DNA of 33,970 bases from a virus. The notes under the pieces were generated by a model. That model did no database searches. It saw nothing but the letters and a program-made list of their open reading frames with translations, and had not been told where the DNA came from. Positions 7,263-16,033 of this stretch are shown piece after piece. The stretch lies in the IMG/VR virus record IMGVR_UViG_3300034021_000264, positions 1 to 33,970 of that record. One strand, given 5' to 3'. Position numbers and translations under genes: made by a program. The stretch's first letter is position 1; the number at the start of each line of letters is the position of its first letter.

Positions 7263-7453
7263 ATCTGTCTTTGTTCATGCAGAACCACATGGGAGGCGCA
7301 ACACGCGCATATCGTCTTTCAAGGGCAGATTTCATGATCGAATTAGTTACCTTTGTCAATTCAGAATTAGCCCGAAGAAACCATGAGCGAAGTAGTAGGC
7401 AAGTATCGTCTGGAGGTGGAGGGGGCAATCGCAAGCCTCCGAAAGTTAGCTGA
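7100..7453 (+). CDS. -1 frame extension of the tail assembly chaperone
   Basis: Minus-one frame continuation after the T9 run, 117 codons to the TGA at 7451-7453. Joined to the first 149 residues it makes a 266-residue protein. The only in-frame starts are a late TTG (7271) and ATG (7277), yet the sequence upstream of them looks like real protein (for example SFDDTYKRIRKDGLNLSLFM). The extension then continues as a helical segment (RADFMIELVTFVNSELARRN) and a Gly-rich end that overlaps the tape measure gene by 71 bases. This mirrors the G-T organisation in siphoviruses. Alternatives: an independent gene starting at 7277, or a sequencing error in the homopolymer hiding one continuous gene. Confidence 0.6.
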   Translation, partial: RASALDTTLVSVRDFWGSVDKQFLRLKSGSKKPVKSLGFQSFDDTYKRIRKDGLNLSLFMQNHMGGATRAYRLSRADFMIELVTFVNSELARRNHERSSRQVSSGGGGGNRKPPKVS

Positions 7454-9908
7454 CACATCCGATCAGGCCGCTGCCAAAGCAGAACGCGCAGCAAAGGCAA
7501 TGTCTGACTCTTTCGTTAAGGGTTCTGACGGTGCTAAAAGGCTGGATGCCGAGTTAAGAAAGCAACCTCAGACGTTGGCCGAGATGGAGTTGAAACTCCA
7601 AAGGCTAAAAGAGTTGCTTCGTGACGATACCAAGATAGGCACGGAGGGGTTCAAACAGGTCACTAAGGCGATCAATGACACTACGGCTGCGATTGGTAAG
7701 TCTAATGCTGGGCTAAAGGAGACAAATACAGTTGGTAATACTCTTGTTTCCACATTCAAAAGCGTTGGCGTTACTCTGTTGGCAGCGTTCGGAGTTCAAC
7801 AGATAATCGCGTTCGGAAAAGAGGCCGTAATGCTTGCGGCAAAGGTCGAAGGTGTTGAACGTGCTTTCAAGCGTATCGGTTCGCCTGAACTATTGCAGGG
7901 GCTTCGTGATGCAACGAGGGGAACGGTCACGGACGTGGTTCTCATGCAGAACGCTGTCAAGGCAAACAACTTCAAGATACCACTTGATCAGTTAGCGACC
8001 CTATTCAAGTTTGCTCAGACACGCGCACGGGCAACGGGTGAAAGCGTTGATTACCTTGTGGACTCGATAATCCTTGGTATTGGACGTAAGTCCATTCCTA
8101 TCCTTGATAACCTTGGTATCAGCGCGGTTGAACTAAAGGATAAGTTAGGCGATACGGCCAAATCAGCCGCCACAATTGGTGACGTTGCTAAAGCGGTCGG
8201 TGACATTGCAACGGCTGAACTTGCGCGGGTTGGAACGGAGGCCGATACCGCAGCCGACCAATTGGCTCAACTTACTGTCGTTTGGGAAAACTTCAAAACT
8301 AAAGTAGGTGGGTTTGTGATTGCGGGGCTTACTGAATTTGCAAAAGGACTGCAACTCATATCTCAGGACGCGGCAGCGGTTATGCGGATTCAAGATGAAA
8401 TGGCGGAAAAGACAATCCCGCAATTAAATGAAGCCTATGAAAAGCAATCTGAAATACTTGCTAAGGCCACCAAAGAGGGACTTGGTAAAAACTCAAAAGA
8501 ACTTCGAGACAACATAATACTGCAAGCTGAGTTGTTGAAGGTTATTGGAAATCAGATTGAGCAACGAAAGAATGCGCGGAAATCCGATTTCGGTAGTGAG
8601 GCTTTCGACCTGAAGGAAATAGCATCTGCAATGTCAGCTTTGGACAAGGATCGTGAAGATGCGGCCAATGGTCAGATACGCAACCCCTTTTTTCTGAAAG
8701 CTGCGATAGATGACTTGACTGAATCAATAGAATCTGAGGGCATCGCAAGGGAAGCTATAATGCCCTTGGTCAAGCAACGCATTGAACTTGAAGAAGAACT
8801 TGCCCGACTACTTGGAAAGGAAACGGACGCGCAAAAGAAACTACGTGAACAACTTGAGTTGACCAACAAACTGAGGGCGCAAGTATTCACGGGTGCTGAA
8901 ATGGCCGATGGGATTCCAGTGGTAACCGCATTGTCATCTACACTTAACGGCCTTAATGCACTTTTAAAAGAACAGCAAGACATTCTAAATAGTTCTCCAG
9001 AATTTTCACAGAGGTACAAGGATGCGTCTGATGAGATTGATAAGCTAACAACTAAGGTTAAGGATTTCAATGACGATACCATAGATCCAGCGTTGGGATT
9101 CCCTAACGCATCTGCTAGTAGTATCGATGGTCATCCAGCAGGAGACGAGGAAGAGTGTGACTTCGACTGTCAGTTAAAAAAATTTCAGCAGTATGCCCAA
9201 GCCGTAGGCAACATCGTAGATGGTATAAGCGAAGCGATCGCTGCTGGTCATGCGGCAGAATTGGCCAGTCTTGATGAACGGCTAGAAAAAGGTCAAATAT
9301 CACGTGAACAATACGACAAGAAGAGAAGGGATTTAGAACGAAAAGCAGCTATTGACCAAAAAAACGCTGCAATATTCCAGTCAATAATCAACACAGCATT
9401 AGCCGTATCTTCGGCACTGACAATAGCTCCGCCAGCTGGTTATATTTTAGCTGGTATATCGGCAGCATTGGGAGCGGTGGAAATAGGTGTTATAGCGGCT
9501 CAACCGTTGCCGCAATTCGCAACGGGTGGAGCGGTGGTTAAGGAAACAGGGGCAATTATTGGAAGAAAACATAAGCAAGGTGGTGTAGTGATAGAGGCTG
9601 AGGGTGGTGAGTTTATCACAAACGCCAAGCAATCCAGTAAACACGCAGACCTATTGGCCGCAGTAAACAAAGGGATTGGTGAAAAGTACATCGCACAGCA
9701 CTACGTGAAGCCCGCACTTGATAGGGCGTTACTTAATGGATTCTCAGACATTGGAAGGTCAGCCGAACTTAATGGACTCACGGCCAGTCTAAAGGATACA
9801 AACATAATTCACGCTTTGGACAAGAATAGACACGCGACAATCAGAGGGTTTGAAATGATGGCCTCGAAGCTAAAGATGAATCAAAATAAGAGGGGCGGAT
9901 ATGCTTAG
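7383..9908 (+). CDS. Tail tape measure protein
   Basis: 841 residues, the longest gene in the window. It sets tail length and helps DNA entry. Long charged, heptad-like helical regions dominate (about 15-115, 330-500, 610-660). Hydrophobic segments lie at about 127-145 and 662-705 (LAVSSALTIAPPAGYILAGI), as is usual for tape measures. Near the C terminus is FATGGAV followed by KHKQGGVVIEAEGGEFIT, a common end pattern in this family. A short acidic, Cys-containing insert (EEECDFDC) occurs near residue 590. It begins inside the chaperone extension and overlaps the next gene by eight bases. The family is clear from length, composition and position. Confidence 0.9.
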   Translation: MSEVVGKYRLEVEGAIASLRKLADTSDQAAAKAERAAKAMSDSFVKGSDGAKRLDAELRKQPQTLAEMELKLQRLKELLRDDTKIGTEGFKQVTKAINDTTAAIGKSNAGLKETNTVGNTLVSTFKSVGVTLLAAFGVQQIIAFGKEAVMLAAKVEGVERAFKRIGSPELLQGLRDATRGTVTDVVLMQNAVKANNFKIPLDQLATLFKFAQTRARATGESVDYLVDSIILGIGRKSIPILDNLGISAVELKDKLGDTAKSAATIGDVAKAVGDIATAELARVGTEADTAADQLAQLTVVWENFKTKVGGFVIAGLTEFAKGLQLISQDAAAVMRIQDEMAEKTIPQLNEAYEKQSEILAKATKEGLGKNSKELRDNIILQAELLKVIGNQIEQRKNARKSDFGSEAFDLKEIASAMSALDKDREDAANGQIRNPFFLKAAIDDLTESIESEGIAREAIMPLVKQRIELEEELARLLGKETDAQKKLREQLELTNKLRAQVFTGAEMADGIPVVTALSSTLNGLNALLKEQQDILNSSPEFSQRYKDASDEIDKLTTKVKDFNDDTIDPALGFPNASASSIDGHPAGDEEECDFDCQLKKFQQYAQAVGNIVDGISEAIAAGHAAELASLDERLEKGQISREQYDKKRRDLERKAAIDQKNAAIFQSIINTALAVSSALTIAPPAGYILAGISAALGAVEIGVIAAQPLPQFATGGAVVKETGAIIGRKHKQGGVVIEAEGGEFITNAKQSSKHADLLAAVNKGIGEKYIAQHYVKPALDRALLNGFSDIGRSAELNGLTASLKDTNIIHALDKNRHATIRGFEMMASKLKMNQNKRGGYA

Positions 9909-11826
9909 TATAACGTCCTCCCAGTTTAGTATTTCAAGAGAACCAGAGGGTCTGCGTGAGTTGGAACATCGGGTGTACTACTCATCTGAGTTGCGTGGGT
10001 ACTTGGAAGAGTTCAATGGCGACCTCACGTTTTATGGAGACGACTACACTTATCTCAGGAGACAATATATAACAGGTGCTTGTTCAGTGATTCCCGTGGT
10101 AGTTACCGACTCATGGGGGCTTACATTGAATGGTAATCTTTTTCTGAATGACGCTGAATGGCGGCCAGATATATGCAGCGTCAAGCTTCAAGTAGTTGAT
10201 GGTGGTTTCTTGTCGCTGATAGACCAGAACATGGGAATAAAAGCATATGTAAATGTTCCTAGATCAAAGAATGATGTTGACATTACTTCTTATGTTTCAG
10301 TTCAGACCGACCTAGAGTTTAAGTCAAACACGGCAAGTGGAACATCCGCAACAAACAGAAGCGGAGTCCGTGTATATGACGCGCTTAAAATGTTGATAGG
10401 ATTTATGACGGACGGGTTGCTTGGGTTTGAAAGCGACTTTCTGTACCCAGACGATGACGATGATGACGTTCGTATTCCTGTATTGGTTACGGCAGACGAG
10501 TTAAGAACTGGTAGCGGTGATTATTTCCCTTACATATCATTCGAGGAACTATTTACTGACGTTTCTAGTCTATACAATCTCACGTTCTCAGTTCAAAATG
10601 GTGTGTTTAGAGTGGAACAGGACAGCTACTTCAAGCAATCAACAACACCTTCATCATTTCAGTATCCAGAAAAGGTTGAACAGCGTTCTGACGAAAAGAG
10701 CTTTGTGCAAAAGGTAATGTTTGGAAGTCAGATTGATGAGAATGAGGATTTTGACTATTACCCGAATATCACGTTTCTTGGTTTCAGGCAAGAGGAATAC
10801 CACATGGGCGGCCAGTGCAACACCAAGGCTACGCTTGATTTACAGCTTACCACTATAACTACCGACCCAAATATAATAATGGCAAATCTGCCAAACGCAT
10901 CGGGTGGAGGTGTCGATTTTACGGGTAAAAATGAGGACATATACATGGTCACGTTTGGGTCGGACAATATAAGCGTCAGGTATCAACATCCAGTGACATC
11001 AACCCTACGATATTACAATGACCTTCTTACCAACTTCCGTGTTGCTACAAGGTGGGGAGATGGCGTTCCTTTTCCAATATATCTGTTCTTAGGAGCAGAT
11101 CAGAACGGTGCAAGGGCTATAATGGTATTGAATTACCTACCTACTTACGTTCAGGTTCTGCCAACCATATTATCTGCTACTTACCTTACTTTCCCGTTAA
11201 CATACCCACCTTTCGGTTTTGACCCAAACTTAAACATCAGCTATTCGACATCCACTTTTGACCTTAACACGGTAACTCCACTTACACCGATAATTAATAC
11301 ATATTCGGCAGGCAACACCATCTATACTGCTCCCGTGTCATCAATATATACCGTGTCGTTCATGGTTCGTGTTGCCGATACTTTTGGCGGAATAACGGGG
11401 GTAAGTGTGTGCCGTTTTGGGTCTTCGTCATCAGCAATACTCGAACAACAGATGTTTCAAAACTGGGCGTTCATCAATGGGGCGTATCAATGTACAAACA
11501 GCTACACGCTTAACGCCAATATTGGAGATAGGATTGCTATTCGTGTGATCGGTGGGCTTGATATATTGTCAGATTCGTTTTTTCAAGTGAATGGTCTTGA
11601 CTTTATAACAAAGACATACAACCCGTATAACACGTACTTAGTTGAGACGGCATTTGAAATTCCAATGGGGTCGCAGGATTGGCAGACGTTTTTAGCCGAT
11701 AGGAACGGGAGAATCAGCGTAACACATAAAAACGGAACAATCAGAGGCTATTTGAAGGACGTTACGCGCAACTTAGAAAGTGGTATGGCAGATTGGACAA
11801 TTCGTTCTACCTTTGGAGATAGCTAA
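9901..11826 (+). CDS. Tail tip / distal tail protein (putative)
   Basis: 641 residues, beta-rich. Directly after the tape measure gene, where distal tail and tail-associated (Dit/Tal-like) proteins are encoded. The N terminus (SQFSISREPEGLRELEHRVY, then LRGYLEEFNGDLTFYGDDYT) is like the first proteins after the tape measure in phages of Bacteroidota. Around residue 181-187 is a run of six aspartates (YPDDDDDDVRIPVL), a possible metal-binding turn. The central and C-terminal parts have the look of beta-sandwich domains. No enzymatic motif seen. Probably the baseplate hub or an adaptor for receptor-binding proteins. Confidence 0.6.
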   Translation: MLSITSSQFSISREPEGLRELEHRVYYSSELRGYLEEFNGDLTFYGDDYTYLRRQYITGACSVIPVVVTDSWGLTLNGNLFLNDAEWRPDICSVKLQVVDGGFLSLIDQNMGIKAYVNVPRSKNDVDITSYVSVQTDLEFKSNTASGTSATNRSGVRVYDALKMLIGFMTDGLLGFESDFLYPDDDDDDVRIPVLVTADELRTGSGDYFPYISFEELFTDVSSLYNLTFSVQNGVFRVEQDSYFKQSTTPSSFQYPEKVEQRSDEKSFVQKVMFGSQIDENEDFDYYPNITFLGFRQEEYHMGGQCNTKATLDLQLTTITTDPNIIMANLPNASGGGVDFTGKNEDIYMVTFGSDNISVRYQHPVTSTLRYYNDLLTNFRVATRWGDGVPFPIYLFLGADQNGARAIMVLNYLPTYVQVLPTILSATYLTFPLTYPPFGFDPNLNISYSTSTFDLNTVTPLTPIINTYSAGNTIYTAPVSSIYTVSFMVRVADTFGGITGVSVCRFGSSSSAILEQQMFQNWAFINGAYQCTNSYTLNANIGDRIAIRVIGGLDILSDSFFQVNGLDFITKTYNPYNTYLVETAFEIPMGSQDWQTFLADRNGRISVTHKNGTIRGYLKDVTRNLESGMADWTIRSTFGDS

Positions 11827-13485
11827 ATGGGTCTTGGATTAATACCATATCAACCTTTGCCGTTCGGACTTGAACCGAACTGTACGCTTCCATGCGCTAA
11901 CTGGATTCAGAAGATAGAACGGGGGGATAGAACGTCAATGCAGTTCACCTTCGGGGCTTGTGGCAATACAGGAAGCATATTGACCAACGGTAATTTCGCT
12001 AGTGGCAGTACGGGGTGGACGGTAAACGGAACATGGGTTTTCGCGGCCAATGTGGCATCTTCTCCAATAGGCGGTAGCGGTTACATTCAGCAATCAATAA
12101 CAGGCGCGGCAGGTTTGTATTATGAGTTGTCATTCGACCTTACTCTGTACAATGGGGTACTGATTCTCTCGTCTAATCTTGGCATTACTCAGACCTTCTA
12201 TGTAAGCGGTGGTCAAACGCTGATATTCGACAGCGCGGGAATGACAAACCTTAACTTTTACTTTCCAGAGGCTTTAGGTGGTACGCTTTCAAATATTCTA
12301 TTAAAGCCAGTCAGCACAGACGTATCGGTTGACGTGGTTGATCTTGACGATGTTGTTGTTGATAGTATTTCAGATGAGTACTTCACATTCACGGGAGGTT
12401 ATTTGACTGTTTCGATTGAAAGTTGGGCTGCGGTCGGATTAGCAGATGGTTGCTATAAATTGGCGATATACGACCCTTGCCAATGTTCGCAGTTCGGGTT
12501 CATTGGCGATGACTTTGACACGCCTAATCAGTTTGCTGTAACCACAAATACGGTATCGACAACCGTGACCATAACAGGCGGAGACATGGATGTGGTTAAC
12601 GGTGGGGCGGTTGCGGGTTCGGTCGTGGTTCAAAAGTTGGCCGCACTTTGTCCTGACGTTAGTTACACCGTCACATACACCGTTTCAGGTCTTGCGGCCA
12701 GTGATAATTTCAGGACTTCATCTGGACTGACCAATGGTATTCTTAGAACGGCAGACGGCACTTACACCGAAACATTGACGGTAACGGCCAATAATGACAC
12801 TCAGCAAGGTCTTAGGTTCGTGTTTGGACTGGGTGCGGTCGGAGGGCTTCACACCATTACCATCACAGACTTTTCAATCGAGGCGGTTGAACCAGTGGTG
12901 GCGTGGTATTCAGAGCCGTTCAATTTAAAGGACGACCACAAATGCACCCTATTAATAGAGGCTTGTGGCGACTCTGATCAGTTCAATTTCGGATTCAATC
13001 AAACGGGATTCAAACCAACTATCCGACTTGAAGGAACTTATCGCGGAGGTGGTCACCCAATGTCAAAGACGGGCTACGAATATAGTAGTGGAACAAAGGA
13101 TGTTCCATATATGCGAACACGCAAATCAAAGACCCTTATGTTCGGTGCGCCTGAGTATGTGCATGACTTCGCGGTTCTTTGGCTTGGCTTTAGCAATGTG
13201 TTCATTGACGGGGTTTTGAAAGCGTCTGACGATGACGATGAGCCTACCGTTGCATTGGAGGAAGATTACGACTTCGGAATAGTGACGTATCAATTCAGCG
13301 ATAAGACCGAATTGACAGAAAAGACATCGTGCAATCCGACCAAAGGAATATCGTGTTCATCTGATTACACGGACGCGCAACAGGGTTATTCAATCACAGT
13401 TCCATCGACAGGCGGAATCACAATATCAAGCAGGCTTGCAACAGGTGCGGGTCAAGTAATACTAATCAATTCAACAAATGGCTAA
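11827..13485 (+). CDS. Tail protein with carbohydrate-binding-like domains
   Basis: 552 residues, starting one base after the previous stop. Residues about 55-160 contain NGNFASGSTGWTVNGTW, a pattern typical of jelly-roll carbohydrate-binding modules; a second similar sandwich covers about 225-350 (DDFDTPNQFAVTT, then VVVQKLAALCPDVSYTVTYT). An N-terminal segment has paired cysteines (CTLPCANW). An acidic run ASDDDDEPTV lies near 462. It is probably part of the tail tip and a candidate host-recognition protein. Domain calls are by pattern only. Confidence 0.55.
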   Translation: MGLGLIPYQPLPFGLEPNCTLPCANWIQKIERGDRTSMQFTFGACGNTGSILTNGNFASGSTGWTVNGTWVFAANVASSPIGGSGYIQQSITGAAGLYYELSFDLTLYNGVLILSSNLGITQTFYVSGGQTLIFDSAGMTNLNFYFPEALGGTLSNILLKPVSTDVSVDVVDLDDVVVDSISDEYFTFTGGYLTVSIESWAAVGLADGCYKLAIYDPCQCSQFGFIGDDFDTPNQFAVTTNTVSTTVTITGGDMDVVNGGAVAGSVVVQKLAALCPDVSYTVTYTVSGLAASDNFRTSSGLTNGILRTADGTYTETLTVTANNDTQQGLRFVFGLGAVGGLHTITITDFSIEAVEPVVAWYSEPFNLKDDHKCTLLIEACGDSDQFNFGFNQTGFKPTIRLEGTYRGGGHPMSKTGYEYSSGTKDVPYMRTRKSKTLMFGAPEYVHDFAVLWLGFSNVFIDGVLKASDDDDEPTVALEEDYDFGIVTYQFSDKTELTEKTSCNPTKGISCSSDYTDAQQGYSITVPSTGGITISSRLATGAGQVILINSTNG

Positions 13486-14026
13486 CGAGATCAACATTAC
13501 AGACCTATCGGTTAAAGCGGCTGCGGCACTAACTACGGCAGACTACTTAGTGACGTTCACTGATGACGGCAATACGACAAAAACACCAGTATTTGAGGCT
13601 ATATCACAGGCCAACACGGAGAATGGATGCTTGTGTGTTAAGGTTGCTAAATTGGTAATTCCCACGGCTCAGGTGTTGACAGGAAACACTACGCCAATCG
13701 CGTTCGGGTTGACTGTTCCAAGTGGGTATTATACGCAGGTACTTGGGGCTTCGGCTTCCATCGTTTACAACAGCGCAGCCTATGCCACAAACACGCAATT
13801 GCAATTGACAAACGGAGGCGCGGCAGCACTTGGAACGATAGGCAATAACTTCCTTGCATCGACCGTTAGCAAGACCACCACATCATATTCACCTGAAAAT
13901 CCGACTGCAGGACAAACACAAGTGCTTTCGGCCACCGATGTATTCGTAATAGTTAGAACAGGTGACCCAACGGCAGGCGATTCAGACATTACAGTTTATC
14001 TCACCTATACACTGATTGAAATATAA
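13478..14026 (+). CDS. Distal tail or fibre-associated protein (putative)
   Basis: 182 residues, overlapping the previous gene by eight bases. Start MANEINITDLSVKAAAALTT followed by ADYLVTFTDDGNTTKTPVFE resembles the N-terminal attachment part of tail fibre proteins, which often list a property name and a parsing-like repeat. The rest (about 60-182) is Thr/Ala/Gly-rich beta structure ending in DITVYLTYTLIEI. It is short for a full fibre. Probably a small receptor-binding or tail-tip subunit. Confidence 0.45.
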   Translation: MANEINITDLSVKAAAALTTADYLVTFTDDGNTTKTPVFEAISQANTENGCLCVKVAKLVIPTAQVLTGNTTPIAFGLTVPSGYYTQVLGASASIVYNSAAYATNTQLQLTNGGAAALGTIGNNFLASTVSKTTTSYSPENPTAGQTQVLSATDVFVIVRTGDPTAGDSDITVYLTYTLIEI

Positions 14027-14031
14027 CCTAA

Positions 14032-14973
14032 TTGCCCACCGCAGCCGAAATACTCAAAGCGAAATTAGACGCGCTAACGGACGTTCCTGACGGTTGGGCT
14101 AGGTCGATAGACGCTTATCAACCGAGGCTACTGACACGGCTAAATAGACTACTGGCAGACCTTGAATTGGTCGATGGTAGAATAGCCATGACAGAGGCTA
14201 ATCTTTACCTAATTGATGACATTGTTTTGGGTCTAAGAAAATACTTGACACAAGGCGAATACCTCGAAATTGTCACAGAGTTCAGTAATGAGTTTCTAGT
14301 TCAGCAAGGTCGAACGGTAAGCTACTTTGGTGCGTTAGTATCGGGTGAAGTTCCTGTTACTTCGTTCGCTTCGGCCATGTATCAAAGGAATAGGGCGTTA
14401 GCCGTTGAATCGGTACTCGGTAACGTGGCTTTAGATTCGATGCTATTGAATGACGTTAGGAACACTTTGATAGAGGCTGTGGCATCCAACAGCCGCTACA
14501 CGCTGACATTGGAGGCGATGCAGAACCTTGTGATCGGTGACCCGCAAAAAGAGGGGCAGTTACTCAGGTATTCAAGACAGATAGTTTCGGACACATTCGC
14601 AACCACCGACAGGGCTTTTACTAAGATAGTGGGCGATGAGTTGGGGCTTCAATTTTACCGATACTTAGGTGGCAAGATGAAAACGACACGGTGCTTCTGC
14701 GATGTTCGTAACGGTGGTTTCTTCCATCGAAAAGAGATAGAGGGGTGGGGCAATGGCGTAGGTATCGGCAAATGCGACACGGGCAAAGGTTGGGCGGGTA
14801 TGATGCCAAATACCAATGAAGATACTATATTTGTCAACGCAGGTGGCTACAATTGCCAACACTCAATACTACCTATTTCTACATTTGCAGTTCCTAAAGA
14901 GGTCGGATTGAGCGCATTTGAGAAAGGCTACTTTGAGCCAACAAGAACGGAAAAAGAATACTTCGGAATCTAA
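14032..14973 (+). CDS. MuF-like minor head protein (putative)
   Basis: 313 residues from a TTG start at 14032; no ATG occurs in frame before residue 53, and the N-terminal helix (AAEILKAKLDALTDVP) would be lost otherwise. The first 200 residues are helical. Residues 208-285 carry the pattern of a MuF C-terminal domain: YRYLGGKMKTTRCFC, an acidic/hydrophobic HRKEIEGWG, and GGYNCQHSILPIS with the Cys-x-His pair near the end. Such proteins sit inside or under the portal. The location, after tail genes rather than beside the portal, is unusual. Some MuF proteins carry toxin domains, but none is visible here. Confidence 0.6.
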   Translation: MPTAAEILKAKLDALTDVPDGWARSIDAYQPRLLTRLNRLLADLELVDGRIAMTEANLYLIDDIVLGLRKYLTQGEYLEIVTEFSNEFLVQQGRTVSYFGALVSGEVPVTSFASAMYQRNRALAVESVLGNVALDSMLLNDVRNTLIEAVASNSRYTLTLEAMQNLVIGDPQKEGQLLRYSRQIVSDTFATTDRAFTKIVGDELGLQFYRYLGGKMKTTRCFCDVRNGGFFHRKEIEGWGNGVGIGKCDTGKGWAGMMPNTNEDTIFVNAGGYNCQHSILPISTFAVPKEVGLSAFEKGYFEPTRTEKEYFGI

Positions 14974-14975
14974 AC

Positions 14976-15143
14976 ATGGGGCAAATAATACTAGCCGTAA
15001 TAATACTAGCAATCTACTTTGCGCCTTCAATAATGGGGTGGGATAAAAAGAATATCGCTGCAATTATCGCGCTTAACCTATTTCTAGGTTGGACATTCAT
15101 TGGATGGGTGGTTGCCCTTGTTTGGTCGTTGACTAAGGAATGA
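14976..15143 (+). CDS. imm: Superinfection immunity protein (Imm family)
   Basis: 55 residues, starting MGQIILAVIILAIYFAPSIM. The arrangement of a first hydrophobic helix ending in YFAPSIMG, a short basic loop (WDKKN), then ALNLFLGWTFIGWVVALVW matches the superinfection immunity family (PF14373-type, including phage T4 Imm), whose hallmark is NxxxGWTxxGWxxALxW. T4 Imm acts at the inner membrane to block DNA entry by related phages. Two transmembrane helices are expected. The gene starts three bases after the minor head gene and its stop overlaps the ATG of fcl. The family call rests on the well-conserved second helix; the role in exclusion is from known members. Confidence 0.85.
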   Translation: MGQIILAVIILAIYFAPSIMGWDKKNIAAIIALNLFLGWTFIGWVVALVWSLTKE

Positions 15144-16033
15144 GCGTATATGTAGCTGGACATACTGGAATGGTCGGTTCATCCATCGTTAGGAGGCTTG
15201 GAAAAGACAACGTAATTACCCGAACATCAAGCGAATTAGACCTTCGGAATCAAGCCGAGGTTAATGCGTTCTTTGCTGAGAATAGACCCGAATACGTGTA
15301 TCTATGCGCTGCAAAGGTCGGAGGCATCAATGCCAATAATAAGTACCGTGCTGAGTTCATTTACGACAACCTTATCATTCATACCAACGTCATACACGCG
15401 GCCTATCTTAACGGAGTGAAAAGGCTCATTTTTCTAGGCTCGTCATGTGTATATCCTAAGTTTGCACCACAGCCTATCAAAGAGGAATATTTATTGACAG
15501 GCGAACTTGAACCGACAAACGAGCCTTATGCCATCGCCAAGATCGCAGGGTTGAAAATGTGTGAAGCGTATCGTCATCAATACGGGTGTGATTTCTTTAC
15601 GGTCATGCCGCCTAATCTATTCGGTATAGGTGACAATTACCATCCGCATGATTCGCATGTCATCGCATCTATGATGCGTAAATTCCATCATGCCAAGGAG
15701 AACGGAACTGATGTTGAACTTTGGGGAGATGGCACACCATTAAGGGAGGTGATGTGCGTAGACGCTTTGGCCGCGTCAATCGTTGAACTGATGGAGAACG
15801 GAACGGAACACAATTACATGAACATCGGTTCGGGTCAAGAGTTTTCAGTAAGCGAACTGGCCGAAATAATCGCCACGGTTATAGGGTTCAATGGTCGGGT
15901 CGTTTGGAATGCCGAATATCCGAACGGAACGCCCCGTAAGCTGATGGATTCAAGCCGTCACGGGTCTGTTGATTTCGACATGGTCGAATCTTTACGGAAA
16001 GCATATAACGACTACCTTAGCCGTCACGCATGA
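15140..16033 (+). CDS. fcl: GDP-L-fucose synthase
   Basis: 297 residues, an epimerase-reductase of the SDR family. The NADP loop is GHTGMVGS at 7-14. GSSCVYPKFAPQPIKEEYL at 100-118 gives the catalytic Ser101 and Cys103, and PYAIAKIAG at 129-137 gives Tyr130 and Lys134; the histidine of DSHVIASMMRKFH corresponds to the catalytic His of the E. coli enzyme. PLREVMCVDALA replaces the usual PLREFLHVDDLA. The enzyme turns GDP-4-keto-6-deoxymannose into GDP-L-fucose, so it completes the pathway begun by Gmd at 3044. It is about 20 residues shorter than the E. coli enzyme at the C-terminal end. Its start overlaps the immunity gene and its end overlaps the next glycosyltransferase-like gene. Confidence 0.92.
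   Translation: MSVYVAGHTGMVGSSIVRRLGKDNVITRTSSELDLRNQAEVNAFFAENRPEYVYLCAAKVGGINANNKYRAEFIYDNLIIHTNVIHAAYLNGVKRLIFLGSSCVYPKFAPQPIKEEYLLTGELEPTNEPYAIAKIAGLKMCEAYRHQYGCDFFTVMPPNLFGIGDNYHPHDSHVIASMMRKFHHAKENGTDVELWGDGTPLREVMCVDALAASIVELMENGTEHNYMNIGSGQEFSVSELAEIIATVIGFNGRVVWNAEYPNGTPRKLMDSSRHGSVDFDMVESLRKAYNDYLSRHA

Noticed and set aside
7030-7500. Minus-strand open frame of 156 codons across the chaperone/tape measure junction
   Set aside because: It opposes well-supported plus-strand genes, has no recognisable motif and no promoter; it is a shadow of the plus-strand frames.
14826-14833. TATATTTG promoter box inside the minor head gene
   Set aside because: No -33 partner was recognised at a suitable distance, and the box is degenerate enough to occur by chance several times in the window.
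15456-15467. TAAGTTTG promoter box inside fcl
   Set aside because: Inside conserved coding sequence, no start codon near it, no -33 box.
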